Notes under the pieces: model-generated | Told to the model about the DNA's origin: nothing | The model's database searches: none | The model's input: the letters and a program-made list of their open reading frames with translations, nothing else | Shown here: piece after piece, positions 1 through 8,005 of the stretch | How positions within the stretch are numbered: position 1 is the first letter of the stretch | Layout: each line of letters starts with the position of its first letter | Position numbers and translations under genes: made by a program | Virus record (IMG/VR): IMGVR_UViG_3300027728_000098 | Coordinates: 1 to 23,059 of that record | Length of the DNA stretch: 23,059 bases | Reading direction: 5' to 3' (one strand) | DNA from: a virus

Positions 1-3000
1 AAAGCCTTGCTCTTGAGCCTGCTGAAGGTCTGACAGCTTTGCCTGTAGTTGGTCAAGCTGGCCGAGCGTGGCGGCAGCAGCCGCAGCAGCCTCAGAGTTG
101 TTCGCCTGCCTCGCTGCTTTTTGCTGCTCCTGCACGCGAGCCTGTTCGCGCTCAACGGCAGCAAGATCATCGGCAAGTTTCGTTTGAGCGTCACCCGCTT
201 TCGTCAACGCTTCGATCCGCTTTGTGTCGGCGTCGGCCTGAGCGATAGCAGCATCCTTAGCAGCTCGCCGCGACTGTAGCTCTTTATCGACGGCACGGTT
301 GACCTTGTCCTGCTCCACCTTGATGCGGGCAATCTCCTCCGCTGTGATATTCAGCGGATCGACAACAGATGCCGCCGCCGCCTCAAAACCACGCATCGCA
401 TCGGTGACGGCACTGCTCTGGTCAACGATTCCGTTGAAGAACGAGTCGAACCGCTCGCGGGTCCGCTCGATGTCAGCCTCGACCTTGAACTGCGGCGACC
501 GCTCGGCATCAATCTGTGCCCGCAAGCCTTCAAGGTACGTCGTCGCCGCACCGGCGGCGGCGGAACGCTGCTCGGCAGCGTTGCCAAAAACAGCCTGCGT
601 CGTGCCGTCAATGATTTGCTGGCCTGCCGCCTCAAGCTCCGCAAGGTTCTGCTGTAGCTGTGCGTTCGCGTTTAGCTGCAAGTCACGCCCGAAGTTTTCC
701 AAATCGGTGCTGACGTAGCTTCCAATCGCCTCAAGAGCCTTGCCGAGCGCGACGGCGATTCCGTTGCCGATGATTTCAAACGTGTTGAAGATGCTTCTGA
801 ACACGCCGCTGAGAACCTCCAACACACCGGCAATCCGGTTGAAGGTTTCACCCGCTGTATTCAACGCGCCCGTGAACCCGCCGAAATATTCGACGTACTC
901 GTCAAAGATGCCAGCGAAATACTCCGCCCCTCGCAGCAGCGTGTCGGTGATCGCGTTGGCAATGCCCGTGCCGCCCTGTCCATCCACACCCACGAACTTT
1001 AGAAACTGGTTCGTGACATCGGTGACTGCCGGTGCGAGGTTGCCCAGCACCTGCCCGGTGATGCCCTGCACCGTCGCGGCCACCAAGCCGAAGGCATCGT
1101 TCATGCTGCCGACGTTTTCGACTTGCGTCTCGTCAACAATGATTCCGAGCCTTTCGGCTTGGGCTCGCAATTCTTCGATGCTGGTTGCACCCTCGCGAAA
1201 CAGCGGAGCGAGTGCGGCACCTTGTTTGCCAAATATCTCGACGGCGGCGGCGGCACGATCCGCCACGGTTGGCAGCGTCGAGATTGCGTTGCCGATAGCG
1301 GAGAACTGCTGCTCGGGTGCTAACGCACGCAGTTCGCCGACAGACAGGTTGATAGCCCGGAGCGACTTGTCGAGCGCGTCACCGGGAGTGGCCTTGCCGA
1401 TGTTCACCGCGAGCCTCTCAATTGCCCCGCCAAACTGTTCCGTATCGACGCCAGCCAGTTTCGCGGCGAGCGAGTAGCCCTGCAACGCCTCGACGCCGAT
1501 ACCAGTCCGCTGGGAAAAGTCGTCGAGTTTGTTGAAGGAAGCGTTGGCAGACGTGACGAGCCCTGAGATCTGATTCTGTACGCTGGCGAACGCACTGCCG
1601 AGCCCATCGATAGCGCCGCCGAGGCTTGTGACCGCATTGATCACGCCGCCCGCGAGCAGATTTTCAATCCCTTCAGCGACGGCAGCCTGATAAGCGTCTT
1701 GCTCAGCGACAAGATCTGCAATACTCGCTGCCTCTTCGTCAGCATTGCTGGCGACGTCAAAGGTGATCGTCTTACTCTCGGCTGCGTCGATTGCCTGCGT
1801 CAGGCTGGCGACAGAATCAAAACCCAGCGTCTTGGCGATCAGGTCGACATTCTTGCCTTCCACGCTGGAGAGCAGTGCCGCCGCAGACTCGATGCCGTCG
1901 ACGCCAAGCACGCGAAGCTGCGTGTCAATCTCCGTGCCGTCAATCACGGCAAGCTGCTGACGTGCGGACTCAATGGAATCAACGCCAATCAGTCGCAGCA
2001 CAGGCTCAATGTCTACGGCTGAAATAGAGGCTAGCCGCTCGCGTGCGGCGTCAATCGTGTCTACGCCCAGCAGTTGCAGAGTTGCCGTAACATCTACGTC
2101 CTGCAATTCGCCGAGCTTTGCCTGAGCAGCCTCTATGGAATCAAACCCAGTGGCTTGTAAGAACGCCTGGACACTTGTGCCGTCAAGCGTTGCCAACTGC
2201 TCTGCCGCGTCGCTGATTGTCGCGGTGCCAAGAAACTCAAGTGTCGCCGTGATACTGCGATCACCTAATGACTCAAGTGCCGCCCGAGCGGAATCAATTG
2301 ACTCAAAACCAATGGTTTGCAGCTTCGGCTCAATCTGCAAAGCACCCAGAGCGATTAGCCGCTCGCGTGCGGCGTCAATTGAATCCACACCAAGCACTTC
2401 AAGCGTGGCCTTGAGGTCAACGTCTGGCAGGCTTGCGAGCCGAGACTGGGCCGCCTCAAGCGAGCCGAACGATGACTCGATTGAACGGATCGTGTCTTGA
2501 ACCTCGGCAGCGTTGGCGATGTTGATCGTAGCGGAAGCATCGGTGTTGCTCAGCGACTCAAGTTGCTGCCTCGCCGCCTCAATCGTCTCCACGCCGAGAA
2601 CCTTGAGCACGGCATCAATCTGCGCACCGTCAATACCAGCAAACTGTTGCCGCAGGTCGTCCAGTTGCTCAACGCCTGCTACTTGCAGTGCTGCCGTAAT
2701 CTGTGTGTCTGTGAGTTGGGCCAGCGATGCACGCAGCTCGTTGCTTGCATCAACGCCCTCGCGAACGCCGACGACCTGCACCTCAAACGTCGTTGCAATA
2801 TCGCCCGACTGAATGCGTGAAAACTCTTCGCGGTATTGCTCGATCGAGACTCGCCCAGCCTCAAAGCGATTGCGTAAATCAAGGATCGCTGTTGCCTGCC
2901 GCTCTGCGGCTGGCGTTGAACCGCTGATCGCCGCAGCAATCTCCTGCGACTGCTCTGCAAAGCGTTCGGCTGACAGGGTGCCGCCTTCAAGGGCTGCTCG

Positions 3001-3489
3001 CAGCGGGGCAATCGCTTCTGCAAAGCGGTCGAGCGCAGTGCTGTCAGAGCCTTCCGATAGCTTGGCCGACTCCAGGCCAAAGTTGCGAGCGTCGATTGCA
3101 CCAAACTTGAGCAGTTCGTTGAGCCGCTCGAGGCTCGCAGTCCTTGCTTGCTCGGCAGTTTGATTCTGCTGCGTGATTCGCAGCCCTTCTTGGAAAGCCG
3201 CCGCCGCTCCCTTCGCCTCTTCGGTCAGCCGCCCAAACGCAGCCGCGTATTCCTGCGGCCCAACGACGTTGTCTCGCAGCTGGTCAGCCAGCGCTGAGAA
3301 CTTCGCGGCAAACTCTTCCTGAGCCTTGCCCGCCGCCGCCGTCTTTTCAGCAAACGGCGTAAAGACGTTCGTTGCCTTCTCAGCCTGTGCGGCGAGCTTG
3401 TCGAGCGCACGGTCAACCGGCGTGAGCGACTTTGCCAAGCCGCTCGCGTCACCAGTGACCTTTAATGCTAACCCGACGATGTTCGCCAT
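1..3489 (-). CDS. Tail tape measure protein (partial, runs off left edge)
   Basis: The frame is open without a stop from the ATG at 3489 to base 1 (1163 codons), so the C-terminus lies outside the window. Tape measure proteins set tail length and pass into the cell during DNA injection. Seen: an Ala/Gln/Glu-rich helical N-terminal part (to about residue 235), a 27-residue tandem repeat array (about residues 235-578), a Gly/Ala-rich hydrophobic part with typical tape-measure wording such as LVTSANASFNKLDDFSQRTG, EIFGKQGAAL and ENVGSMNDAFG (about 645-810), and a charged coiled-coil region rich in E, K, Q and A near the left edge. The start shares one base with the stop of the upstream chaperone frame (TGATG). 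The size, the position after G/G-T and the composition make the call secure. Confidence 0.93.
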   Translation of the reverse strand, partial: MANIVGLALKVTGDASGLAKSLTPVDRALDKLAAQAEKATNVFTPFAEKTAAAGKAQEEFAAKFSALADQLRDNVVGPQEYAAAFGRLTEEAKGAAAAFQEGLRITQQNQTAEQARTASLERLNELLKFGAIDARNFGLESAKLSEGSDSTALDRFAEAIAPLRAALEGGTLSAERFAEQSQEIAAAISGSTPAAERQATAILDLRNRFEAGRVSIEQYREEFSRIQSGDIATTFEVQVVGVREGVDASNELRASLAQLTDTQITAALQVAGVEQLDDLRQQFAGIDGAQIDAVLKVLGVETIEAARQQLESLSNTDASATINIANAAEVQDTIRSIESSFGSLEAAQSRLASLPDVDLKATLEVLGVDSIDAARERLIALGALQIEPKLQTIGFESIDSARAALESLGDRSITATLEFLGTATISDAAEQLATLDGTSVQAFLQATGFDSIEAAQAKLGELQDVDVTATLQLLGVDTIDAARERLASISAVDIEPVLRLIGVDSIESARQQLAVIDGTEIDTQLRVLGVDGIESAAALLSSVEGKNVDLIAKTLGFDSVASLTQAIDAAESKTITFDVASNADEEAASIADLVAEQDAYQAAVAEGIENLLAGGVINAVTSLGGAIDGLGSAFASVQNQISGLVTSANASFNKLDDFSQRTGIGVEALQGYSLAAKLAGVDTEQFGGAIERLAVNIGKATPGDALDKSLRAINLSVGELRALAPEQQFSAIGNAISTLPTVADRAAAAVEIFGKQGAALAPLFREGATSIEELRAQAERLGIIVDETQVENVGSMNDAFGLVAATVQGITGQVLGNLAPAVTDVTNQFLKFVGVDGQGGTGIANAITDTLLRGAEYFAGIFDEYVEYFGGFTGALNTAGETFNRIAGVLEVLSGVFRSIFNTFEIIGNGIAVALGKALEAIGSYVSTDLENFGRDLQLNANAQLQQNLAELEAAGQQIIDGTTQAVFGNAAEQRSAAAGAATTYLEGLRAQIDAERSPQFKVEADIERTRERFDSFFNGIVDQSSAVTDAMRGFEAAAASVVDPLNITAEEIARIKVEQDKVNRAVDKELQSRRAAKDAAIAQADADTKRIEALTKAGDAQTKLADDLAAVEREQARVQEQQKAARQANNSEAAAAAAATLGQLDQLQAKLSDLQQAQEQGF
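1756..2688 (-). repeat. Tandem 27-residue (81-bp) repeats inside the tape measure gene
   Basis: Eight consecutive units of exactly 27 codons fill 1756-2403; two more occupy 2527-2688, separated by a degenerate 41-codon unit (2404-2526). A diverged unit may precede them, up to about 2787. The consensus is roughly LxxLGVDSIxxARxxLxxLxxxxI, with fixed Gly at position 5, hydrophobic positions 6 and 9, and Leu at 16. Units differ in sequence but copies are close in places: a 24-base stretch ending CGGCGTCAAT is identical near 2033-2056 and 2354-2377. The pattern of a short beta-like stretch followed by an amphipathic helix is an inference. Confidence 0.92.
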
Positions 3490-3803
3490 CAGCCACCACC
3501 TAACGCTGCCTGCAATGCCAGAATCTGTGTCAGCATCTGATCGCCATGCTGCGGAGCCTTTTCAATCGGATTGAAATCATCGGCACTCGGGCACTTGCCT
3601 CTCGGTGAGTGCGGCGCGAGCATCGCACTCACTTCAAGACCTGTCTGCCGCCATGGATCGGGGAGTGCTTGGTAGTAGCGTGTATACGCCATCCACTCAG
3701 TCAGTTCCCGCGAATCCATGCGGCGAGACAGTTCGCCGACCGTCATGCCCAGGTGCCCGGCCAACGCGAACATAAAACGCCGCGTCGGCGAGACACTCAG
3801 GCT
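3489..3803 (-). CDS. Tail assembly chaperone T part, made as G-T frameshift fusion
   Basis: This is the downstream half of the tail assembly chaperone pair (lambda G/G-T type), which coats the tape measure during tail assembly and is absent from the virion. The open frame contains MTVGELSRRMDSRELTEWMA, a wording typical of phage tail protein T-like domains. Translation most likely enters from the upstream G gene by a -1 shift at 3803-3809, giving G residues 1-113, then SLSVSPTRRF, then the part beginning MFALAGH, 217 residues in all. An independent start at the ATG at 3773 (94 residues) is possible but has no good ribosome binding site. The stop shares a base with the tape measure ATG. Confidence 0.85.
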   Translation of the reverse strand, partial: SLSVSPTRRFMFALAGHLGMTVGELSRRMDSRELTEWMAYTRYYQALPDPWRQTGLEVSAMLAPHSPRGKCPSADDFNPIEKAPQHGDQMLTQILALQAALGGG

Positions 3804-4141
3804 TTTCCCAGTTGCTCGACATCCGCCTCCGTCATGTTGTTGTGCTTGAGAGCCTCATCAAAGAGCCTTCCCATCACCGCACCTGACTTGTTCGCCAGCG
3901 TGACGACTTGCTCGCGAGTGAAGAGCAGTTCGCCCTTCTCGTCGCACAGGACGCGGGCGAGGTACTCTGTGCGGAAGTTGTCGACGCCCGTCTCTCGCTT
4001 GCCGATCCAGAGACGTTCGTACCCGTCACGCTCGCCGACGCTCATCATGCGGATATACACGTCGCCGTTCCACTCGCGAACGGCCACCTGCTTCAGCCCG
4101 AGGTCGTCAGCCGCCAGAATCTGATCTGCTGTCAGTGCCAT
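3797..4141 (-). CDS. Tail assembly chaperone (G-like)
   Basis: This 114-residue protein lies between the tail tube genes and the T-like frame, the usual place of the lambda gpG analogue. It opens with MALTADQIL, has an acidic helical C-terminal half and ends EQLGKA. A ribosome binding site TAGGAG lies about eight bases before the ATG. The final codons CTG GGA AAA GCC TGA contain a slippery heptamer in the zero frame, so a fraction of ribosomes should continue into the T frame. Assignment rests on size, position and the frameshift signal more than on sequence similarity. Confidence 0.85.
   Translation of the reverse strand: MALTADQILAADDLGLKQVAVREWNGDVYIRMMSVGERDGYERLWIGKRETGVDNFRTEYLARVLCDEKGELLFTREQVVTLANKSGAVMGRLFDEALKHNNMTEADVEQLGKA
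3803..3809 (-). other. Programmed -1 ribosomal frameshift site GGGAAAA
   Basis: On the minus strand the heptamer G GGA AAA is in the zero frame of the G-like gene, one codon before its stop (TGA at 3797-3799). After a -1 slip the reading becomes AGC CTG AGT GTC and stays open into the T-like frame to the stop at 3489. Lambda G/G-T uses the related heptamer GGGAAAG. The gene order tube, G, T, tape measure fits exactly. Confidence 0.88.
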
Positions 4142-4151
4142 ACATCAACTC

Positions 4152-4481
4152 CTACGATGGTGAGAATCTGAGCGTCACCGTGTGTCGTTGCACATCGTTG
4201 ACCTTCTTCTCGACTGCAAGCCGTTGGAAGATCGCCTTGTGCGTGAACGTGACGCCCGGCCCGGTCACTGCAAACATGGCACGCTTGCCGTAGTTGGCTG
4301 GCGTGCAGTGCGCGGTGCCCAGACACACTACATCTATAGTGCCTAGGTCAAGCGAAAACGGTGAGCCGGCGCCGCCGCGAGAGATTGGCAGATCGCCGCC
4401 GTGCAGCACCTTGAGGTCGACGACCTCCAGGAACTCAACGCTGTTCCACGTTACGGTAATACCGGCAGCATTGATCGCCAT
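4152..4481 (-). CDS. Small tail protein, possibly tube-like
   Basis: This 109-residue protein begins MAINAAGITVTWNSVEF and is rich in beta-prone segments. It follows another tube-like protein (4505-4885) with a similar opening (MAI, then a TVTF/TVTW hydrophobic strand, then a strand before a Gly-rich turn). A GGAGG ribosome binding site lies about nine bases before the ATG. It may be a second tail tube or tube-associated protein; the similarity to its neighbour is weak and judged by eye. Position between the tail terminator and the tail chaperones supports a virion role. Confidence 0.6.
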   Translation of the reverse strand: MAINAAGITVTWNSVEFLEVVDLKVLHGGDLPISRGGAGSPFSLDLGTIDVVCLGTAHCTPANYGKRAMFAVTGPGVTFTHKAIFQRLAVEKKVNDVQRHTVTLRFSPS

Positions 4482-4504
4482 GACGGGATGCCTCCGTCAC
4501 GCTA

Positions 4505-4885
4505 TCAGCGAGCGACCTTGAATACCGCAGTGCCCTTGATAACGTCATTGAGCGCGAACGTCACGGCCGAACTCACAACGGTCGACGGCTTGTTCAAGAA
4601 CTCAGCGCTGGCATGCGTGATGACAAGCGTGCCTGTCGATGCGTCGTTGATGATTCCCTTGCCGATGTATTCGATCGTGACCTGCCGCCCGGTGTCAGTC
4701 GCGTTGCCCGTGAGCGGGCGATCCTGAGTCAGCACCGAGTTGCCAGCGGTCAGCCCGAGGTGCGATACGTCGATGGTGTTGTCGGTCGCCGGGTCGGCCA
4801 GGTTGTAGACGATGTTCGTGACGGTGTACCCGCCACCAGCGAACGTGAACACTGTGCCGGTCGAATCATGGGGCGTGATCGCCAT
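4505..4885 (-). CDS. Major tail (tube) protein candidate
   Basis: This 126-residue protein is Thr/Val/Gly-rich and predicted to be mostly beta strand: the N-terminal stretch TVFTFAGGGYTVTNIVY resembles the first strands of tail tube subunits, and the C-terminus reads FALNDVIKGTAVFKVAR. It stands directly after the DUF3168-type tail terminator and before the chaperones, which is where siphovirus tube proteins lie. AGGAG precedes the ATG by about nine bases, a strong start fitting an abundant protein. Tube identity is inferred from position and composition. Confidence 0.68.
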   Translation of the reverse strand: MAITPHDSTGTVFTFAGGGYTVTNIVYNLADPATDNTIDVSHLGLTAGNSVLTQDRPLTGNATDTGRQVTIEYIGKGIINDASTGTLVITHASAEFLNKPSTVVSSAVTFALNDVIKGTAVFKVAR

Positions 4886-4891
4886 AGCTAA

Positions 4892-5305
4892 TTACTCCTG
4901 CCAGAGGATGCCGTAAAGTTGCTGAACGGTGTAGACCGGCGGGAGGTCGCCGCCAGCCAGTTGTGCGAACCCGTCGCTCTCGGTATCGAGCGAGACGTTG
5001 CTCACCACCGCATTGTCGAAAGTGCCTCCCCACCCATCCAGAGACACGCGGCACTGATCGGCAATATCGCGGGCGGATTCGTAGGTTTCGGCGAAAATAT
5101 CGACCGATAAGTTTACTGTGGGGGCACCGATTGGCCCGGCAAGTGACTGCTGCCGCGTCACCGCCAGCCGCCGCCAGGTGATGAACGGCAGGGCCGCAGT
5201 TGCGGGGGCGATGACAGGGTAGATACGGGTCGATACCAGTGCCGTCACGGCGGCGGTCGTGATCAGCCGGTTGCGGATGACTGCCTCGGGAGACTTGAAC
5301 GCCAT
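4892..5305 (-). CDS. DUF3168-like tail terminator protein
   Basis: This 137-residue protein has the layout of the DUF3168 / SPP1 gp17-like family that caps the tail and joins it to the head: an N-terminal helix (PEAVIRNRLITTAAVTALV), a strand-loop with RIYPVIAP and PFITWRRL, a central strand pair (TVNLSVDIFAE), a long helix (ESARDIADQCRVSLDG), and a C-terminal strand. GGGAG precedes the start by about eight bases. It follows the gp10-like gene with three bases between, the normal order connector, closure, gp10, terminator, tube. Confidence 0.82.
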   Translation of the reverse strand: MAFKSPEAVIRNRLITTAAVTALVSTRIYPVIAPATAALPFITWRRLAVTRQQSLAGPIGAPTVNLSVDIFAETYESARDIADQCRVSLDGWGGTFDNAVVSNVSLDTESDGFAQLAGGDLPPVYTVQQLYGILWQE

Positions 5306-5308
5306 GTG

Positions 5309-6115
5309 TCAGACTCCCGAGATGGTGCCGGTGGCACTGTAGGTGAGCGTGGACAAGGCACGCTCCAGCGAGATCCGCAGTTCGCGTTGCAGGATCGCAG
5401 CCACTTGCCCTTGCGTCTGGGCAAATGCCGTGCGGATTGGCGGCTGGCCCGCTACGCCACCTTCCGGTGTGGGCGGGATCACAATCGGGTTGCCCGACTT
5501 TTTGAAATATGCTCCCGGCGTTGGCGGGTCAGTCTGCACTCGGCTGCGGTTGCCCGGCTGGCGAATCATGCCGAACGGGCCGAGCGACTTGTAGCTGGAC
5601 GCGATGTAGGCGTTCTGCCCGCTTACGGTGTGAACGAGTCCCTTGCCGCGAACCACCTCCTGCCGTCCCATTCGCGTCCGCACGAACGGCACCGACGGGC
5701 TTCGGCGCTGATAAGGGGTGTTGGAAAACTTGCTGACGACGCGGGCTCGCGTGCCGTACTCGATCAACCACTGGTGATACGCCCGGTCGCCTGCCTTGCC
5801 TGACGAGACACGCACCTTGCCACCGGCTGCACTCTCCGAGCCACGGTTGCCGGTGCGTCGATAGCCAATCAACCCGACCGCATTGCCGTTCTTTGTGTAC
5901 GCCTTCGCCAGACTCATCACAGCAGCCCGTAGGTTGCCCGTAGGGCCGACAGGCGTCAGTTCACGTAGCCGTGATTCGGCGGGCACGATCGCCTTCTGGA
6001 GGGCATCCTTGAGGGCCGCAGCGGTGAACCGCTTATCCCCAAGGTTACGAATCGCATCGCCGACTGCTTTCAACTCGGGGAAGTCCGCCGTGATGACAAT
6101 GCCCGCCGTAGCCAT
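5309..6115 (-). CDS. HK97 gp10-like tail completion / neck protein
   Basis: The 268-residue protein starts at the ATG at 6115, which shares its first base with the upstream stop (TGATG); a longer open frame upstream lies inside the head-closure gene and is not used. Features of the HK97 gp10-like family: an N-terminal amphipathic helix, VPAESRLRELTPVGPTGNLRAA with the typical PVxTGxLR turn, and the YHQWLIEYGTRARV segment. It is longer than usual family members (about 120-190 residues); the extra residues (about 140-220) lie before the C-terminal helix, and include Arg/Pro-rich loops. It likely acts at the head-tail joint. Confidence 0.78.
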   Translation of the reverse strand: MATAGIVITADFPELKAVGDAIRNLGDKRFTAAALKDALQKAIVPAESRLRELTPVGPTGNLRAAVMSLAKAYTKNGNAVGLIGYRRTGNRGSESAAGGKVRVSSGKAGDRAYHQWLIEYGTRARVVSKFSNTPYQRRSPSVPFVRTRMGRQEVVRGKGLVHTVSGQNAYIASSYKSLGPFGMIRQPGNRSRVQTDPPTPGAYFKKSGNPIVIPPTPEGGVAGQPPIRTAFAQTQGQVAAILQRELRISLERALSTLTYSATGTISGV

Positions 6116-6432
6116 CAGACGTTCTCCTGGCAGATGACCTCGTGGACGCTGCGATTGTGATGCTCCAAAAGACTGACGATTTCGAGCGTGCGGGATCGCC
6201 ACGTCAGCCGATGCGACTGCGTGAGCCCCGGCAGATACCGCATCTGCACGCGGTGACTGATCGCCACTTGGCTCTGCCCCGAGAGCAGCTGCTCGCGGGC
6301 CGAGACGCCTTCGACGCTCGCCCACACGGCAGACGAGTCAGCCCACGTCATGACCAGTTCGCCAACGGAGTTGGTGACGCCGCTGGCGACTTGCACCGTT
6401 ACCCGCTCGCGGAGTTTTCCGGGGTCGATCAT
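6115..6432 (-). CDS. Phage head closure protein (head-tail adaptor)
   Basis: This 105-residue protein begins MIDPGKLRERVTVQ, the standard opening of the SPP1 gp16 / head-tail adaptor family (short start, LRxRVTxQ strand), followed by TWADSSAVWASVEGVSAREQL and HRVQMRYLPGLTQSHRLTW, both typical. The family closes the portal channel after packaging and offers a platform for the tail. It overlaps the upstream connector gene by ATGA and the downstream gp10-like gene by TGATG. Confidence 0.88.
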   Translation of the reverse strand: MIDPGKLRERVTVQVASGVTNSVGELVMTWADSSAVWASVEGVSAREQLLSGQSQVAISHRVQMRYLPGLTQSHRLTWRSRTLEIVSLLEHHNRSVHEVICQENV

Positions 6433-7064
6433 CGGTACGATCCCCAGCGGTGTGCATCGAGCAACGCCTTGACGCCGTAAGGGATGTCGTTCGCCGCGCC
6501 ACTATCGGCGGCGAGCCGCCGCTCAAACCAGTGCCCGACCAGCATCAGGATCGCGTTGCGAACGCCCTGTGGCACGCTTGCACCAGACTCGCCACGCCCC
6601 GCCCACCATGTCACGGTGACAGAGTTGTAGTCGGTCAGGTGCCCCGGCCACGCCCCGCCGTAGGTGTTGCGGATCACGCCGGGCTTCGTGTCGCGGTCAA
6701 CGCGATAGGTGGACGACGACAACGCAGCGGTAGCACCCGATGCGTCGGAGGTAAACGTCACGCTGACAGCCGTCGCCGTGCCAGCCGTTGCCATTGGAGG
6801 CCGTGGCAGTTCAATCTCTGCTGGGAACCCGTCGAGCCGCATCACAAGCTGCTGATGGATGAGAGCCTCGTCCATGTACGCTTCGACCCACTCGCGAGCC
6901 GCCGTGATGAGAGACGTGAGATAGAAGTCGTCCGAGTCGGAGTCGATGCGGCAATGCACCTTCGCCTCGGCGAGAGATACGGGCTCGACCACGGGCTGCG
7001 TCTGCGTTCGCAGACTGCGATACCGCATCGGCCTGCCGTCATACACCGGCCTTGGGTAGTCCAT
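6429..7064 (-). CDS. gp6-like head-tail connector protein
   Basis: The 211-residue protein contains VSLAEAKVHCRIDSDSDDFYLTSLITAAREWVEAY, the classic start of the HK97 gp6 / YqbG-like connector family (a helix pair that rings the portal), and later VPQGVRNAILMLVGHWFERR, also typical. A beta-rich insert lies between (about residues 75-150). It sits just before the head closure protein and shares its first base with the stop of the upstream gene. Confidence 0.9.
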   Translation of the reverse strand: MDYPRPVYDGRPMRYRSLRTQTQPVVEPVSLAEAKVHCRIDSDSDDFYLTSLITAAREWVEAYMDEALIHQQLVMRLDGFPAEIELPRPPMATAGTATAVSVTFTSDASGATAALSSSTYRVDRDTKPGVIRNTYGGAWPGHLTDYNSVTVTWWAGRGESGASVPQGVRNAILMLVGHWFERRLAADSGAANDIPYGVKALLDAHRWGSYR

Positions 7065-7261
7065 CAGTTCCCTTTCCGGCGGCGCGGCGTGAGGTCAGCA
7101 GACTCGCCGCCTGGCTCAACGCTTGCCGTCTCGATCAGGTCGATCTGTTTCTCTGGGATCGCACGCCCCTCGGCAATCAGCCGCTGGGCCACATCGAGGT
7201 CACATTCAGTGACGTCACCGGGGCGGTACGTCGAGTAGTTGGCGGTGAACTTGATTTTCAT
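7064..7261 (-). CDS. Small head-region protein of unknown role
   Basis: This 65-residue protein starts at the ATG at 7261 (ATGA overlap with the glycosyltransferase stop). It reads MKIKFTANYSTYRPGDV, then LDVAQRLIAEGRA, and ends in a basic tail (TPRRRKGN). Short proteins with a strand, a YxPGDV turn and an ALIAxGxA helix are common between capsid and connector genes in HK97-like phages; their role is not settled. No catalytic motif is seen. Confidence 0.72.
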   Translation of the reverse strand: MKIKFTANYSTYRPGDVTECDLDVAQRLIAEGRAIPEKQIDLIETASVEPGGESADLTPRRRKGN

Positions 7262-7995
7262 GTCTGGGGCACACTCCATGCAGTGTCGGGGCGGGCGAGC
7301 TTGGTGGTGAAGTCAGTAGTCCACTGGAATACGGGCGCTTGCAGATTCTTTCCCGGCCATGCGACGACGTACTCGCCGTGGCCGAGGACGACACGCGGCG
7401 AGATAAAGACGCGGTTCCCGCTCTCTCGCCACCCTCTCCAAAAGAATATGTCATCATCAATTCTGCCGTCATTCCACGAATTGTCTGGGCCGGGCGTTGA
7501 CCAGAACCACGGCTTCTTGCATCGCTTCAGTGCTGCCGTGGAGATGACCGTCAGCCCGAAATGGGCCGAGTCGACTTCCTGCACGGGCTCGGCAAACCAA
7601 TCCGCTGGCACCGTTGAACTGCCGCTGGCCGGCGGGTCGTCGAGCGTGCCCTTGAGCGTCAGCATCGGGCGACCGTCTTCGCGTTTTGTTTGCAGCCCCG
7701 TGATCGCATCGCACTGGAACGTCAGAGCCATCGCGAATAGATGCTCGACGTCGGCCTTGGTGAAGAACGTGTCGTAGTCAATCGTCAGCAGATACTCGCA
7801 CTTGTCGATGAACTGCTCAAAGATTCGCGTGTTGACCTGTGACCAGAACGCACCCGTCCCCATTGTGGGCCGGATGCCCAGCGGCATCAGAGCCTGAGCC
7901 CACGCGAAATGGTTACTCGTGAACGACAGACGCGGCATCGAAAGCACGGCCTCGACGCGGATGTCCACTTCCGTACCGCCGACTTTGACAATCAA
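7258..7995 (-). CDS. GT-A-like glycosyltransferase embedded among head genes
   Basis: This protein of about 245 residues looks like a GT-A nucleotide-sugar transferase. Seen: an N-terminal strand and helix, YLLTIDYDTFF with a DxD-type motif (D73, D75), ITGLQTKREDG, then VDSAHFGLTVISTAALK (acceptor region), and later DGRIDDDIFFWRGW and VVLGHGEY, matching the usual DD-helix-H end of such domains. The start is taken as the TTG at 7995, eight bases after GGAG; a GTG at 8004 is in frame but overlaps the GGAG. It interrupts the normal order decoration, connector, and is preceded by a terminator-like hairpin. Likely targets are virion proteins, host surface sugars or DNA; the sequence does not say which. 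Confidence 0.8.
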   Translation of the reverse strand: MIVKVGGTEVDIRVEAVLSMPRLSFTSNHFAWAQALMPLGIRPTMGTGAFWSQVNTRIFEQFIDKCEYLLTIDYDTFFTKADVEHLFAMALTFQCDAITGLQTKREDGRPMLTLKGTLDDPPASGSSTVPADWFAEPVQEVDSAHFGLTVISTAALKRCKKPWFWSTPGPDNSWNDGRIDDDIFFWRGWRESGNRVFISPRVVLGHGEYVVAWPGKNLQAPVFQWTTDFTTKLARPDTAWSVPQT

Positions 7996-8005
7996 GGTAT
8001 GCACT

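Noticed and set aside
1756-2787. Repeat array considered as CRISPR
   Set aside because: The units are contiguous coding repeats of 81 bp in frame with the tape measure; no identical short repeats with unique spacers.
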